DNA of 64,000 bases from Variovorax sp. OK212 (GTDB lineage: Bacteria; Pseudomonadota; Gammaproteobacteria; Burkholderiales; Burkholderiaceae_C), in assembly GCF_900112425.1 (NCBI RefSeq), contig NZ_FOLP01000005.1, positions 310,001-374,000 of the forward strand. Reading direction: 5' to 3'. Under the pieces are notes generated by a model. The model saw only the letters and a list, made by a program, of their open reading frames with translations. It searched no databases and was not told the origin of the DNA. This document shows, one piece after another, positions 23,592-31,683 of the stretch. Each line of letters begins with the position of its first letter. Within the stretch, counting starts at the first letter, position 1. A program made the position numbers and the translations under genes.

Positions 23592-24629
23592 TTACTTGCC
23601 CGTGAGCTTCTTGCGCACGTCCACGCCCACGCCCTTGTTGACGAACTGCGTGGTCACCACCTTCGACAGGTCGACCTCACCCGCCTTGTACAGGCCGGCC
23701 TTGACCATCTTGTCGTAGAAGTCCTTCACGCGGGCCTCGTCCATGGCGCCGATGCCCTTGGTGAGCGACTCGCCGCTGTCCACGATGCCCATCTTCTTCA
23801 TCAGCTCGATGGAGCCCTGCAGCGACGCGACGGGCGAGTCGGGGTTGGTCTTGGCGATGAGCTCGTTGGCGGCCTTGTTGTCGCCGTAGAGGTAGTTGTT
23901 CCAGCCGATGATAGAGGCCTCGACGAACTTGCGCACCGTCTCGGGCTTGGTCTTGATCAGGTCGGCGCGCGTCTCGATGGTGGTCGAGTAGGTCGAGAAA
24001 CCGTTGTCGGCCAGCAGCTGCACCACCGGGTCGAAGCCGGCCTGCGCCTTGATCGACAGCGGCTCCGAGATGGCATAGCCCTGCTGGATGGACTTCTTGT
24101 CGGCCAGGAACGGGCCCACGTTGAAGGTGTAGGGCTTGAGCTGCGAGTCCTTGAAGCCGTGCTCGGACTTCATCCACTGCCAGAAGCTGAACTGGCCGTC
24201 CTTGCCGATGAAGGCCACGGGCGCCTTGGTCATGTCCTTGAAGGTGTCGAAGCCCTGGCCGGGGTGCGCGAACATGGCCTGCGGGTCCTTCTGGAAGAAG
24301 GCCGCCACCACCACCGTGGGCACGCCGTTCTTCACGTTGTCGAAGGACTGCAGCAGGTTGCCGGTCATCAGGAAGTCGACCTTGCCGGCCGGCAGCATGG
24401 GCCGGTTGTTGACCATCGGGCCGCCCTGCTGGATCTCGACGTCGAGGCCGTACTTCTTGTAGGTGCCGTCCACCAGCGCCTGGTAGAAGCCGCCGTGCCC
24501 GGCCTGCGCTTTCCAGTTGGTGGCGAACACCACTTTTTCCTGCGCCTGCGCGGCGAAGGCGGCGCCGGCGAGGGCCAGGCCAAGGGCAACGGCGCCGAGC
24601 GGGCGGATGTGCAAAGCGGGGATGCGCAT
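23592..24629 (-). CDS. NMT1/THI5-like ABC transporter substrate-binding protein
   Basis: A 345-residue periplasmic receptor: signal peptide (cleavage after AAQAQ, about residue 29) and an NMT1-type domain with FATNWKAQAGHGGFYQALVDG, GGPMVNNRPMLPAGKVDF and AAFFQKDPQAMFAH. Receptors with the NW...HGGFYQA pattern bind pyrimidine-like or other aromatic heterocycles in characterised cases (thiamine-precursor group). It belongs with the permease and ATPase genes upstream; the FAD oxidase gene lies between, which ties uptake and oxidation together. The receptor follows the oxidase gene by 56 bases. Confidence 0.88.
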   Translation of the reverse strand: MRIPALHIRPLGAVALGLALAGAAFAAQAQEKVVFATNWKAQAGHGGFYQALVDGTYKKYGLDVEIQQGGPMVNNRPMLPAGKVDFLMTGNLLQSFDNVKNGVPTVVVAAFFQKDPQAMFAHPGQGFDTFKDMTKAPVAFIGKDGQFSFWQWMKSEHGFKDSQLKPYTFNVGPFLADKKSIQQGYAISEPLSIKAQAGFDPVVQLLADNGFSTYSTTIETRADLIKTKPETVRKFVEASIIGWNNYLYGDNKAANELIAKTNPDSPVASLQGSIELMKKMGIVDSGESLTKGIGAMDEARVKDFYDKMVKAGLYKAGEVDLSKVVTTQFVNKGVGVDVRKKLTGK

Positions 24630-24685
24630 GGGGACGGACTCCTGTGGAGGTTTTTGGAAAGTACGGGACGCGAAGACTAATCTTT

Positions 24686-26050
24686 TCAGCGCTCGACGGC
24701 CATCTCTGCAGACCAGCCGCGCGTCTTGCCGGGGTTCATGAGGCCCATCGGGTCGCTGCGCTTCTTGAAGTCGATCTGCTGGGTGTCGATGGTCTTCATG
24801 CCGCCGTCCTCGATGGTGACCACGTGCGGATTGAAGATCGTGCAGCCGCCCTGCGACTCGATCTCGCGGATCAGCTCGTACTGGTGCGCCTCGCCCTTCC
24901 AGCGCACGAGCAGGATGCCGAAGGTGCCGCACTCGCCGCCGGCGCGCGCGAAGTCCTGGTGCTGCAGCACGTCGTCGCCGAAGATCCGCAGGTGCCGCTC
25001 GACCACCGCCGGGTCGAAGGGCTGGGCGTAGGCCACCTGCAGGTAGGTCCAGCCGCGGTCGGCCTTCAGCGCCTGCAGCGTCGTGTGGTTGAACGCGCAC
25101 TCGTAGGCCGGCGGCAGGCCCTCGGCGAGCAGCTCGGCCTCGGTGCCCGCCACGGAGATGGTGCCGCCCTGCGCCGCGGCCAGCGCGCGGAAGCCGGCCA
25201 TCGACTCGGGCGAGACCATGGCGAACACCGCATGCCGGTCGGCCGGAAAACGGTCGCGCATGGCCGTGTAGTAGGGCGAGAAGCGCGCCTCCACCGTGGA
25301 CAGCAAGAAGATGTCGAGCGTGGGCGCCTGCGCGGCAATGCCGAAGTCGAGCGCGCCGCGGTAGCTGTCGAACAGCACCGTGCAGTGCACCCACTCGACC
25401 GCCGGGCTCAGGGCGACCTCGACGTCGAGGATCACGCCGTTGGTGCCGTAGGCGTGGTGCACCTGCTGGATCTCGTCGCCGACGAGCTCGATGACGCGCG
25501 GTTCGCGCTCCACCGTCATCACGCGCGCGCGCAGCAGGTTGCCGGGGTCGCGCAGGATGCCGTGGCGGAACGAGCCGATGCCGCCGAAGCCGCCCGCGAT
25601 GAAGCCGCCGATGCTGGCCACATGCCAGGTCGAGGGCCACATGCGCAGCGCCTGGCCGGTCTCGCGGGCCGCGAGGTCGATGTCGTGCATGCGCGCGCCC
25701 GCCTCCACGCGCATGCGGCCGGGCTGGATGTCCAGCACGCGGCACATCTGCGTCACGTCGAGCACGATGCCGCCTTCCAGCGGCACGCACTGGCCGTAGT
25801 TGCCGGTGCCGCCGGCGCGCACGGTGAGCGGCAGCTTCCATTGGGCGGCGACGGCCGCGGCCTGGCGCACGTCGTCCTCGGTGCTGACCTTCACGACGAG
25901 GTCGGCCACGCAGCCCGCAAGCTGCGCGGTGAGGATGGGGCTGTACCAGTAGAAGTCCTTGGACAGCTGCTTGCGCTGCGCGGGCGCGGTGATCACGTTG
26001 AGGCCGCGCAGGTCGGCGCGCACGGCGTCCCAGTCCACAGGGGGCGCCAT
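24686..26050 (-). CDS. FAD-binding oxidase/dehydrogenase (VAO/PCMH type)
   Basis: A 454-residue flavoenzyme. FAD-binding PCMH domain about residues 30-215 with LPLTVRAGGTGNYGQ, GGIVLDVTQM, MWPSTWHVASIGGFIAGGFG and YGTNGVILDVEV; a longer C-terminal substrate domain ends in MGLMNPGKTRGW, typical of the D-lactate dehydrogenase/glycolate oxidase-like group. It oxidises an alcohol or hydroxy-type substrate with transfer to O2 or another acceptor. Start: the ATG at 26050, 4 bases after the permease stop; a GTG at 26065, inside the permease gene, would add five residues. Its place between permease and receptor genes is unusual for an ABC operon and implies it acts on the imported compound. Confidence 0.85.
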   Translation of the reverse strand: MAPPVDWDAVRADLRGLNVITAPAQRKQLSKDFYWYSPILTAQLAGCVADLVVKVSTEDDVRQAAAVAAQWKLPLTVRAGGTGNYGQCVPLEGGIVLDVTQMCRVLDIQPGRMRVEAGARMHDIDLAARETGQALRMWPSTWHVASIGGFIAGGFGGIGSFRHGILRDPGNLLRARVMTVEREPRVIELVGDEIQQVHHAYGTNGVILDVEVALSPAVEWVHCTVLFDSYRGALDFGIAAQAPTLDIFLLSTVEARFSPYYTAMRDRFPADRHAVFAMVSPESMAGFRALAAAQGGTISVAGTEAELLAEGLPPAYECAFNHTTLQALKADRGWTYLQVAYAQPFDPAVVERHLRIFGDDVLQHQDFARAGGECGTFGILLVRWKGEAHQYELIREIESQGGCTIFNPHVVTIEDGGMKTIDTQQIDFKKRSDPMGLMNPGKTRGWSAEMAVER

Positions 26051-26054
26051 GGTT

Positions 26055-26957
26055 CTAGCGTTCACGGCGCATCTCGCTTTCGTGCCAGTGGCCGAGCACC
26101 AGGCGCGACAGGGCGGCGAACACGATGAAGATCACGATGCCCAGCAGGGACACCAGCAGCAGCGCCGCGAACATCATCGGGATCTCGGTGCGAAAGCTCG
26201 ACTCGAGGATGCGCGAGGCCAGCCCCGTTTCCTTGCCGGCCGTGCCGGCCGTGAACTCGGCCACCACCGCGCCGATGAGGCTCAGGCCGCCCGCGATCTT
26301 CAGGCCCGCCATGAAGTACGGCAGCGCGCTGGGCGCCAGCAGGTAGCGGAAGGTCTGCCAGGGCGAGGCCTTGTAGAGCTGGAACAGGTCGCGCAGGTTG
26401 CTGTCCGCGCTCTTCAGGCCGATGACGGTGTTCGACAGGATCGGAAAGAACGCCACGATCCACGCGCACAGCAGCAGCGCCGCCGTGGTGCTCGACACGT
26501 AGATCAGGATGAGCGGCGCGATCGCGATGATCGGCGTGACCTGCAGGATCACCGCGATCGGGAACAGGCCGATCTCCACCCACTTGAACAGCGCGAACGC
26601 AATGGCCAGCGCCACGCCGCCGACGATGGCGGCGGTGAGCGCGAGCAGCGTGAGCTTCACCGTGAACCACAGGGCGCTCGACAGCGAGTCCCAGTTGTCG
26701 AACAGCGTGCGCAGGATCAGCGAGGGCGCGGGCAGGATGTAGTGCGGGATGTTGTTGGCCCGCACCATCCACTCCCACAGCAGCAGCAGCGCGAGCACGA
26801 TGCCCGCGGGCACGGCGATGCGCAGCATCGACTCGCGGCGGCGCAGCCGGTCTTCGTGCGCGCGCAGCATGTCGGCGCTCGGGGTGGCCTCGGTGTCCGT
26901 GGTGGTGTTCGGGGGCGCTGCGGGCATGGTGGTTTCAATGGTCGATGTCGATGCCAT
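26055..26957 (-). CDS. ABC transporter permease (NMT1/taurine-type)
   Basis: A 300-residue inner-membrane protein with an N-terminal cytoplasmic tail of about 45 residues and six predicted helices (first VPAGIVLALLLLWEWMV; later LTLLALTAAIVGGVALAIAF and MMFAALLLVSLLGIVIFIVF). The EAA-type coupling loop is around LYKASPWQTFRYLLAPSALP. It pairs with the ATPase gene just upstream, with which it overlaps by 23 bases when the start at 26957 (GGAG 10 bases upstream) is used; an ATG at 26927 is the alternative. It imports the ligand of the NMT1-type receptor. Confidence 0.88.
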   Translation of the reverse strand: MASTSTIETTMPAAPPNTTTDTEATPSADMLRAHEDRLRRRESMLRIAVPAGIVLALLLLWEWMVRANNIPHYILPAPSLILRTLFDNWDSLSSALWFTVKLTLLALTAAIVGGVALAIAFALFKWVEIGLFPIAVILQVTPIIAIAPLILIYVSSTTAALLLCAWIVAFFPILSNTVIGLKSADSNLRDLFQLYKASPWQTFRYLLAPSALPYFMAGLKIAGGLSLIGAVVAEFTAGTAGKETGLASRILESSFRTEIPMMFAALLLVSLLGIVIFIVFAALSRLVLGHWHESEMRRER

Positions 26958-27747
26958 GGAGCGCTCCGTGCAGGGATTGGGACACTGCCGTGCAATGCGC
27001 GTTGTAGCGGCTCGAGGTGCGGAACTCTTCGCCGCGCGGATAGGGCTCGTCGATGCGGATCTCGTCGATCACGCGGCCCGGGCGCGCGGCCATCACCACG
27101 ATGCGGTTCGACAGGTACACCGATTCGTACACGCTGTGCGTGACGAACACGACCGAGAAGCGGTGCTCGCGCCAGATCGCCAGCAGGTCGTTGTTGAGCT
27201 TGATGCGCGTCATCTCGTCGAGCGCGGCGAAGGGCTCGTCCATCAGCAGCAGGCGCGGGTGCGTGACCAGCGCGCGCGCGATCGACACGCGCATCTTCAT
27301 GCCGCCCGAGAGTTCGCGCGGGTACACGTCGGCGAACCGCGAGAGGCCCACCATCTCGAGCGCCTGCTGCACCACGGGCGCGGCCGCGTCGCGCGAGTTG
27401 CCCGCGAGCTTGAGCGGCAGCCACACGTTGTCGAACACCTTGGCCCAGGGCATGAGCGTGGGTTCCTGGAACACGAAGCCCAGCTCGCGGTCGCTGCGCG
27501 TCTGGCCGGTGTTGGCGCCCGACCAGTGCATCTCGCCCGAGCTCAGGCGCGTGAGCCCCGCGATGAGGCGCAGCGCGGTGCTCTTGCCGCAGCCCGAGGG
27601 GCCGAGGAAGCTGATGAAGTCGTGCTCGCCGATGTCCAGCGACATGCCCTGCAGCGCGAGCGTGCCGTTGGCGAAGCGCTTGCTGACGTTGCGCAGGGTG
27701 ACCAGCGGCGGCGTGGCTGGCGAGGCGGGTGGCGTGGTGCTTTCCAT
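26935..27747 (-). CDS. ABC transporter ATP-binding protein (nitrate/sulfonate/taurine type)
   Basis: A 270-residue ATPase: Walker A GPSGCGKST (49-57), Q-loop VFQEPTLMPW, signature RELSGGMKMR, Walker B LLLMDEPFAALDE and switch His in VFVTHSV. It is the SsuB/TauB-like class that partners NMT1-type receptors. It follows the creatininase-family gene by 58 bases, is translationally overlapped with the permease gene, and is likely part of the RutR-like regulated operon. Confidence 0.92.
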   Translation of the reverse strand: MESTTPPASPATPPLVTLRNVSKRFANGTLALQGMSLDIGEHDFISFLGPSGCGKSTALRLIAGLTRLSSGEMHWSGANTGQTRSDRELGFVFQEPTLMPWAKVFDNVWLPLKLAGNSRDAAAPVVQQALEMVGLSRFADVYPRELSGGMKMRVSIARALVTHPRLLLMDEPFAALDEMTRIKLNNDLLAIWREHRFSVVFVTHSVYESVYLSNRIVVMAARPGRVIDEIRIDEPYPRGEEFRTSSRYNAHCTAVSQSLHGALHGIDIDH

Positions 27748-27805
27748 GGCGTGGTCCTGGTGCGGATCGTGGTGCGGATCGTGGTGCAGGTGCGGGGCCT
27801 GAACC

Positions 27806-28627
27806 CTAGCGCCAGGCGGGCACGTTGGCCAGCCGCGACAGCGGAAAGCGGTCGACCTCCTGCAGCAGCTCGACGAAGCGACGGCCCACGTGGTCGAGCA
27901 CCGCGGCGCCCTTCTCGGCGGTGGCGCGCGTGGCGTCGCCGGCGGCGCCCGCGGGGTTGATGTCGTGCATCTGCCAGCCGAGCTTGCCGCTGGGCGTGAT
28001 CGAGAGGAACTTGTTCTCGGCGGCCAGCTGCTCCGTCATGGAGCTGAAGTTCTGGAACCGGTCGCGGCGCACGTGGTCGGGCGTGAGGTGCAGCATGACC
28101 GAGCTTTCGAGGTCGCCCGCGTGAATGCCGTGCCTGCCTTCGTGCGCGGTGAAGAGGCCCTCGGGCAGCCCCAGCGTGTACCAGTTGGCGGCCACGACCA
28201 TCATGTCGTGCTCCTCGCGCAGGTCGCGCGCCACGATGTCCATCACGCTCATCTGCCCGCCGTGGCTGTTGTAGAGCACCAGCTTGCGCACGCCGGCCTT
28301 GGCGACGCAGGCGCCGATGTCCTTCCACAGCGAGATCAGCGTGGCGGCCGACACCGTGAGCGTGCCCGGGTAGCGCGAGTGTTCGTTGCTCTTGCCGTAG
28401 GGCACGGTGGGCAGGAACAGCACCGGCAGGTCGTCGGGCAGGTACGGCAGCGTGGCGCGCACCATGCCGTCGATGGTGGCCGTGTCGGTCGACATCGGCA
28501 GGTGGGGGCCGTGCTGTTCGGTCGCGCCCACCGGCAGCACGGCGATGAGCCGTTCGCGGTCCAGGCGGGAGAACTCTTCGCTGGTCAGGTCGGACCAGAA
28601 ACGGCTGCGCGGGCGGAGCGGGTTCAT
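27806..28627 (-). CDS. Creatininase-family amidohydrolase
   Basis: A 273-residue metal-dependent hydrolase. Metal-site residues: Glu37, His39 and His42 in ATEQHGPHLP, Asp48 in STDTA, a His in YNSHGGQ and a Glu in GDLESSVML. The family includes creatinine amidohydrolase and ArfB/FAPy-type formamide hydrolases that act on heterocyclic amides. It is the first gene of the leftward cluster; the RutR-like operator lies 40 bases upstream of its start. With the transporter, FAD oxidase and RutR-like regulator, I infer a role in opening or deacylating an imported nitrogen heterocycle or amide; creatinine itself is not implied. Confidence 0.85.
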   Translation of the reverse strand: MNPLRPRSRFWSDLTSEEFSRLDRERLIAVLPVGATEQHGPHLPMSTDTATIDGMVRATLPYLPDDLPVLFLPTVPYGKSNEHSRYPGTLTVSAATLISLWKDIGACVAKAGVRKLVLYNSHGGQMSVMDIVARDLREEHDMMVVAANWYTLGLPEGLFTAHEGRHGIHAGDLESSVMLHLTPDHVRRDRFQNFSSMTEQLAAENKFLSITPSGKLGWQMHDINPAGAAGDATRATAEKGAAVLDHVGRRFVELLQEVDRFPLSRLANVPAWR

Positions 28628-28666
28628 CGTGACACACCTCTTTGACGTCGGGTTGGACAGTTTAAA

Positions 28667-28682
28667 TTATCCACGTGGTCAA
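28667..28682. promoter_or_regulatory. RutR-like operator at the head of the creatininase/ABC cluster
   Basis: TTATCCACGTGGTCAA matches 12 of the 14 defined positions of the RutR consensus TTGACCA-NN-TGGTCAA known from E. coli. It is 40 bases upstream of the creatininase-family start, and the last gene of that cluster encodes a RutR-like protein. A second half-site, TGGTCAA, is at 28752-28758. The rest of the 165-base gap 28628-28792 is AT-richer and contains no gene. Confidence 0.65.
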
Positions 28683-28792
28683 AAAAAGTGACTCGGCAAT
28701 TACCCGAACGCGTTCGACTGGTGAGTTAGCCAATGCTCAAATCAGAGCAAATGGTCAATTTCGTATGTCGAAAACGAGGCTGCGAGAGGCCG

Positions 28793-31486
28793 TCACCAGC
28801 GCAACCGCACCCCCAGTTGCCCCTGCACCCCGGTCTGCTCGGTGTTGCCGACGGCGCTGGTGTAGGCCAGCCCGCCGTACACCGACACGGTCCGGTTGAC
28901 CTGGCCCACGACGCCGGCCCCCACCTCCAGCGCGCTCGCGTTGCGCCGGTTGGCGATCCGGTCGGCCGGGCCGAAGAAGATCGCGTTGCTGCCGCTGAAG
29001 GTGTGCCACAGGTTGGCCTTGAGGTACGGGCGCCAGACGCCACCGCCGGCGCTGAAGCGCCCCTCCAGCCGCGCGCCCAGCCGGCCGGTGACGGCGTTGT
29101 CGCGCTGGAATCGCACCGCGGAAATGCCGTCGTCGAAATCGTCGAGCGAACTGCGCTGCCACACCAGCTGCACCTGCGGCTGCAGCGTGACGTTCTCGGA
29201 CAGCGCCAGCGGATAGCCCGCCTCCAGCGAGGCCGTGACCGCCGTGCCGCGCGGGTTGCCGCCGCGGCCCAGCGTGGAGCGGGCGTCGGCCCGGTAGCGG
29301 GTCGCCATGAGCACCGCGTCGCTGTACCAGCCGCTCGAAGCGATGCGGGTCCAGTAGGCGCCCAGGCTGTAGCCCTCCACGGTGAGCCGGCCGGTGGCCG
29401 TGTTGGTGCCCCCGCTGGCCACGCCGCTGGTGTCGCCGCTGGCGCGGGTGTAGCCGCCGAGCACGCCGATCCGGTGGCGTCCGCCCGCGCCGTCGGTGGC
29501 CGCAAGGAAGTCGTGGCCCAGCTGCAGGCCGCTGATCTGGCCGTCGAACTGCGGATCGGTGTCGCCGCGCAGGCGTTGCCGGGTGCTTTCGCCGAACACG
29601 CGGCCCCAGGAGGCCGGCGTGCCCTGGCCGCCCGGATCGCCGGCGAGCAGTTGCGCGTCGCCCTGCCGGTCGTTGAAGCTGCCGAGCTGCGCCAGCCCCA
29701 GGCGGCGCACCACCAGCGGCATGCTGCCGTAGAGCGCCACTTCGGGCCGGTACAGCTTCACGGGCTGCACCGGCATGGCGGCCTCGCCGCTGCCGGGCGA
29801 CAGGGTCTCCATGAGCGCCACCGCCTCGGCCAGCGAGCCGACCACCGTGGCGCCGACCGCATAGCCGCTGTTGCGCAGGTACCAGCTGTCGGCATTGCCG
29901 CCGGCCGCACCGCCGCGGTACAGCCGGTAGCCGTAGGCGCCGGCCTCCACGGCCTGGGTCAGCGAGAACGCGCCGGGCGCGGTGGTGGCGCCGTTCACGG
30001 CCTGCACCACCAGGATGCCGTCGGCCAGCGTCGGCGCGCCCAGCCCGCCGCGGTTGACCACGCGCACGGCGGTGCTGCCCGAGGCGGTGCCGCCGTCGAT
30101 CACGAGCCGGTCGGACGGCGAGTTGTCGCCGCCGAGCACGGTGTTGACCTGCAGCGCCGCCGCGCCGGTGCCCAGGTAGTTGCCGCGCACCGTGAAGGCG
30201 CCGACGTTCACGCCGTCGTTGGGCCCGGGCAGCAACGTTCCCTGGTGGGTCACGTTGCCCGCGAAGGTGCCGGTGCCGGCCACCGTGGTGCCGGGCAGCA
30301 CCGAGATGACGGGGCTGGTGAGCGTTGCCGGAAGGTCGAAGCGCCCGGACTCGATGCGCACCCCGTCCGAGAAGCTCGCATCGGTGAGCCACGACCATGC
30401 GGTGCCGCGCATGGTCAGGTTCTGGAAGTTGCGAAAGGCGTTGTCCACCGTGCCGCTGCCTTCGAGGAAGGCATCGGCGCGCGCGGCCCCGCCGTCGGCG
30501 CCGCCCCGGATGACCGAGCCGGTCTGCAGTATCAGCGTGCCGACGCCGAGCGCGCCCATGTAGATCGCGTCGGTGTTGCCGGCGCCGCCGTGGCCCTCGA
30601 TGGTGCCGGCGTTGACCAGCACGTCGTTGCCGTTCTGGCCGCGGTAGCCGTAGCCGTTGGCGCTGGAGAGCGTGCCCGTGGCCCGGTTCTCCACGCGCGA
30701 GGAGAAGGTGGCGCCCAGCGTGTTCGCATGCACCGCGTCGGCGCCGCCCGAGGGCGAGTTGGCGCCCGTCGTGGCGATGGTGCCCGTGTTCACGAGCAGG
30801 TTGGCCACGAGGTTGCCGCCCTGCAGGTAGACGCCCTTGGCCGAGGTGCCGTTGACCGCGATGGTGCCGTTGTTGAAGACCGTGTTGCCCGGCCCCAGCG
30901 TGGAGATGCCGTGGGAGCTGCCGCCGGACGTGACGATGCTGCCGTTGTTGGTGAGGAGCGTGCGCGTGCTGCTGTTCGACGTCACCAGCATGCCGACGGT
31001 GCCGCCGCTCGTGGTGCGGATGGCGCCGTTGTTCGTCATGGTGTTGTCGTTGCCCGTGGCGACCATCGCCGCGCGCGCCGAGCCGGACCCGCCCGACACC
31101 GTGATCTGGCCGTTGTTGGTGATGGTGCTGGCGTCGCGCACCAGCAGGGCTTGCGTGGCGTTGGTGGCGAGCGTGGCGCCGGCATTCACGGTGATGGCGA
31201 CGCCGGTGCTGCCCGGCGCGGCGATCACGCTGGCCGAGCCGGTGGTGGTGCCGTCGCAGACCACGGCGGTGTTCGAGCCCGGCGTGGCGGTGGGGCCGCA
31301 GGCGGCATGCGCGCCGTTGCCGGCCAGTGTGGTGAGGGCGGCGAGCGCGGCCGCCAGGCCGTGGACGAGAGAAGAGAGGGGAACCGGGGGAAAGCGAAGG
31401 CGAGGGCGCCGGGAGGGTCTGGAGGAAGTTGAAGAACGAGGGAACGGAAGACGGCGTGCCGATCGATGCGATCGCTCGATGCTCAT
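28793..31486 (-). CDS. Autotransporter (type Va secretion) with beta-helix passenger
   Basis: An 897-residue surface protein. An unusually long, basic N-terminal signal (about 61 residues, ending GNGAHA before ACG); a passenger with repeated beta-helix rungs (ITNNGQITV, LTNNGSIVT, FNNGTIAV, LVNTGTIAT, LVNAGTIEG) and an autotransporter-associated repeat near the middle; and a 12-strand-type barrel over about the last 270 residues (from ASWGRVFGES) ending in an aromatic residue (VRLRW). The start at 31486 has an excellent Shine-Dalgarno sequence (AAAGGAG). The function of the passenger (adhesin or other) is unknown; no protease triad is obvious. It is a single gene between two unrelated ones. 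Confidence 0.88.
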   Translation of the reverse strand: MSIERSHRSARRLPFPRSSTSSRPSRRPRLRFPPVPLSSLVHGLAAALAALTTLAGNGAHAACGPTATPGSNTAVVCDGTTTGSASVIAAPGSTGVAITVNAGATLATNATQALLVRDASTITNNGQITVSGGSGSARAAMVATGNDNTMTNNGAIRTTSGGTVGMLVTSNSSTRTLLTNNGSIVTSGGSSHGISTLGPGNTVFNNGTIAVNGTSAKGVYLQGGNLVANLLVNTGTIATTGANSPSGGADAVHANTLGATFSSRVENRATGTLSSANGYGYRGQNGNDVLVNAGTIEGHGGAGNTDAIYMGALGVGTLILQTGSVIRGGADGGAARADAFLEGSGTVDNAFRNFQNLTMRGTAWSWLTDASFSDGVRIESGRFDLPATLTSPVISVLPGTTVAGTGTFAGNVTHQGTLLPGPNDGVNVGAFTVRGNYLGTGAAALQVNTVLGGDNSPSDRLVIDGGTASGSTAVRVVNRGGLGAPTLADGILVVQAVNGATTAPGAFSLTQAVEAGAYGYRLYRGGAAGGNADSWYLRNSGYAVGATVVGSLAEAVALMETLSPGSGEAAMPVQPVKLYRPEVALYGSMPLVVRRLGLAQLGSFNDRQGDAQLLAGDPGGQGTPASWGRVFGESTRQRLRGDTDPQFDGQISGLQLGHDFLAATDGAGGRHRIGVLGGYTRASGDTSGVASGGTNTATGRLTVEGYSLGAYWTRIASSGWYSDAVLMATRYRADARSTLGRGGNPRGTAVTASLEAGYPLALSENVTLQPQVQLVWQRSSLDDFDDGISAVRFQRDNAVTGRLGARLEGRFSAGGGVWRPYLKANLWHTFSGSNAIFFGPADRIANRRNASALEVGAGVVGQVNRTVSVYGGLAYTSAVGNTEQTGVQGQLGVRLRW

Positions 31487-31653
31487 GCTTGCTCCTTTGT
31501 TGTCAGGCGGCGGCCCCGAGGCTGGGCGCTGTCCTGGCCGTTCGCCAAGGCATTTAGCACGGTTGACAGGCAACAAACAATCGGACGACCCGCCTTCGTG
31601 TTGCGGTGGCGAGACGCGCGATCAAGCGATCGAGCGACCGACCGCGCGACGGA

Positions 31654-31673
31654 GCCGGCCGCAGGCGGCCGGC
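31654..31673 (-). terminator. GC-rich hairpin after the MFS gene
   Basis: GCCGGCCGC (31654-31662) and GCGGCCGGC (31665-31673) form a strong stem just downstream of the MFS stop (31684) on the minus strand. There is no T-run, so this may be Rho-assisted. The remaining gap 31487-31683 should hold the autotransporter promoter; nothing else is seen. Confidence 0.4.
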
Positions 31674-31683
31674 CGGCGCGGGC

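Noticed and set aside
28733..31432. A ~900-codon open frame antisense to the autotransporter
   Set aside because: Ala/Gly/Arg-biased composition with no domain; the autotransporter on the minus strand has signal, rungs, barrel and Shine-Dalgarno sequence.
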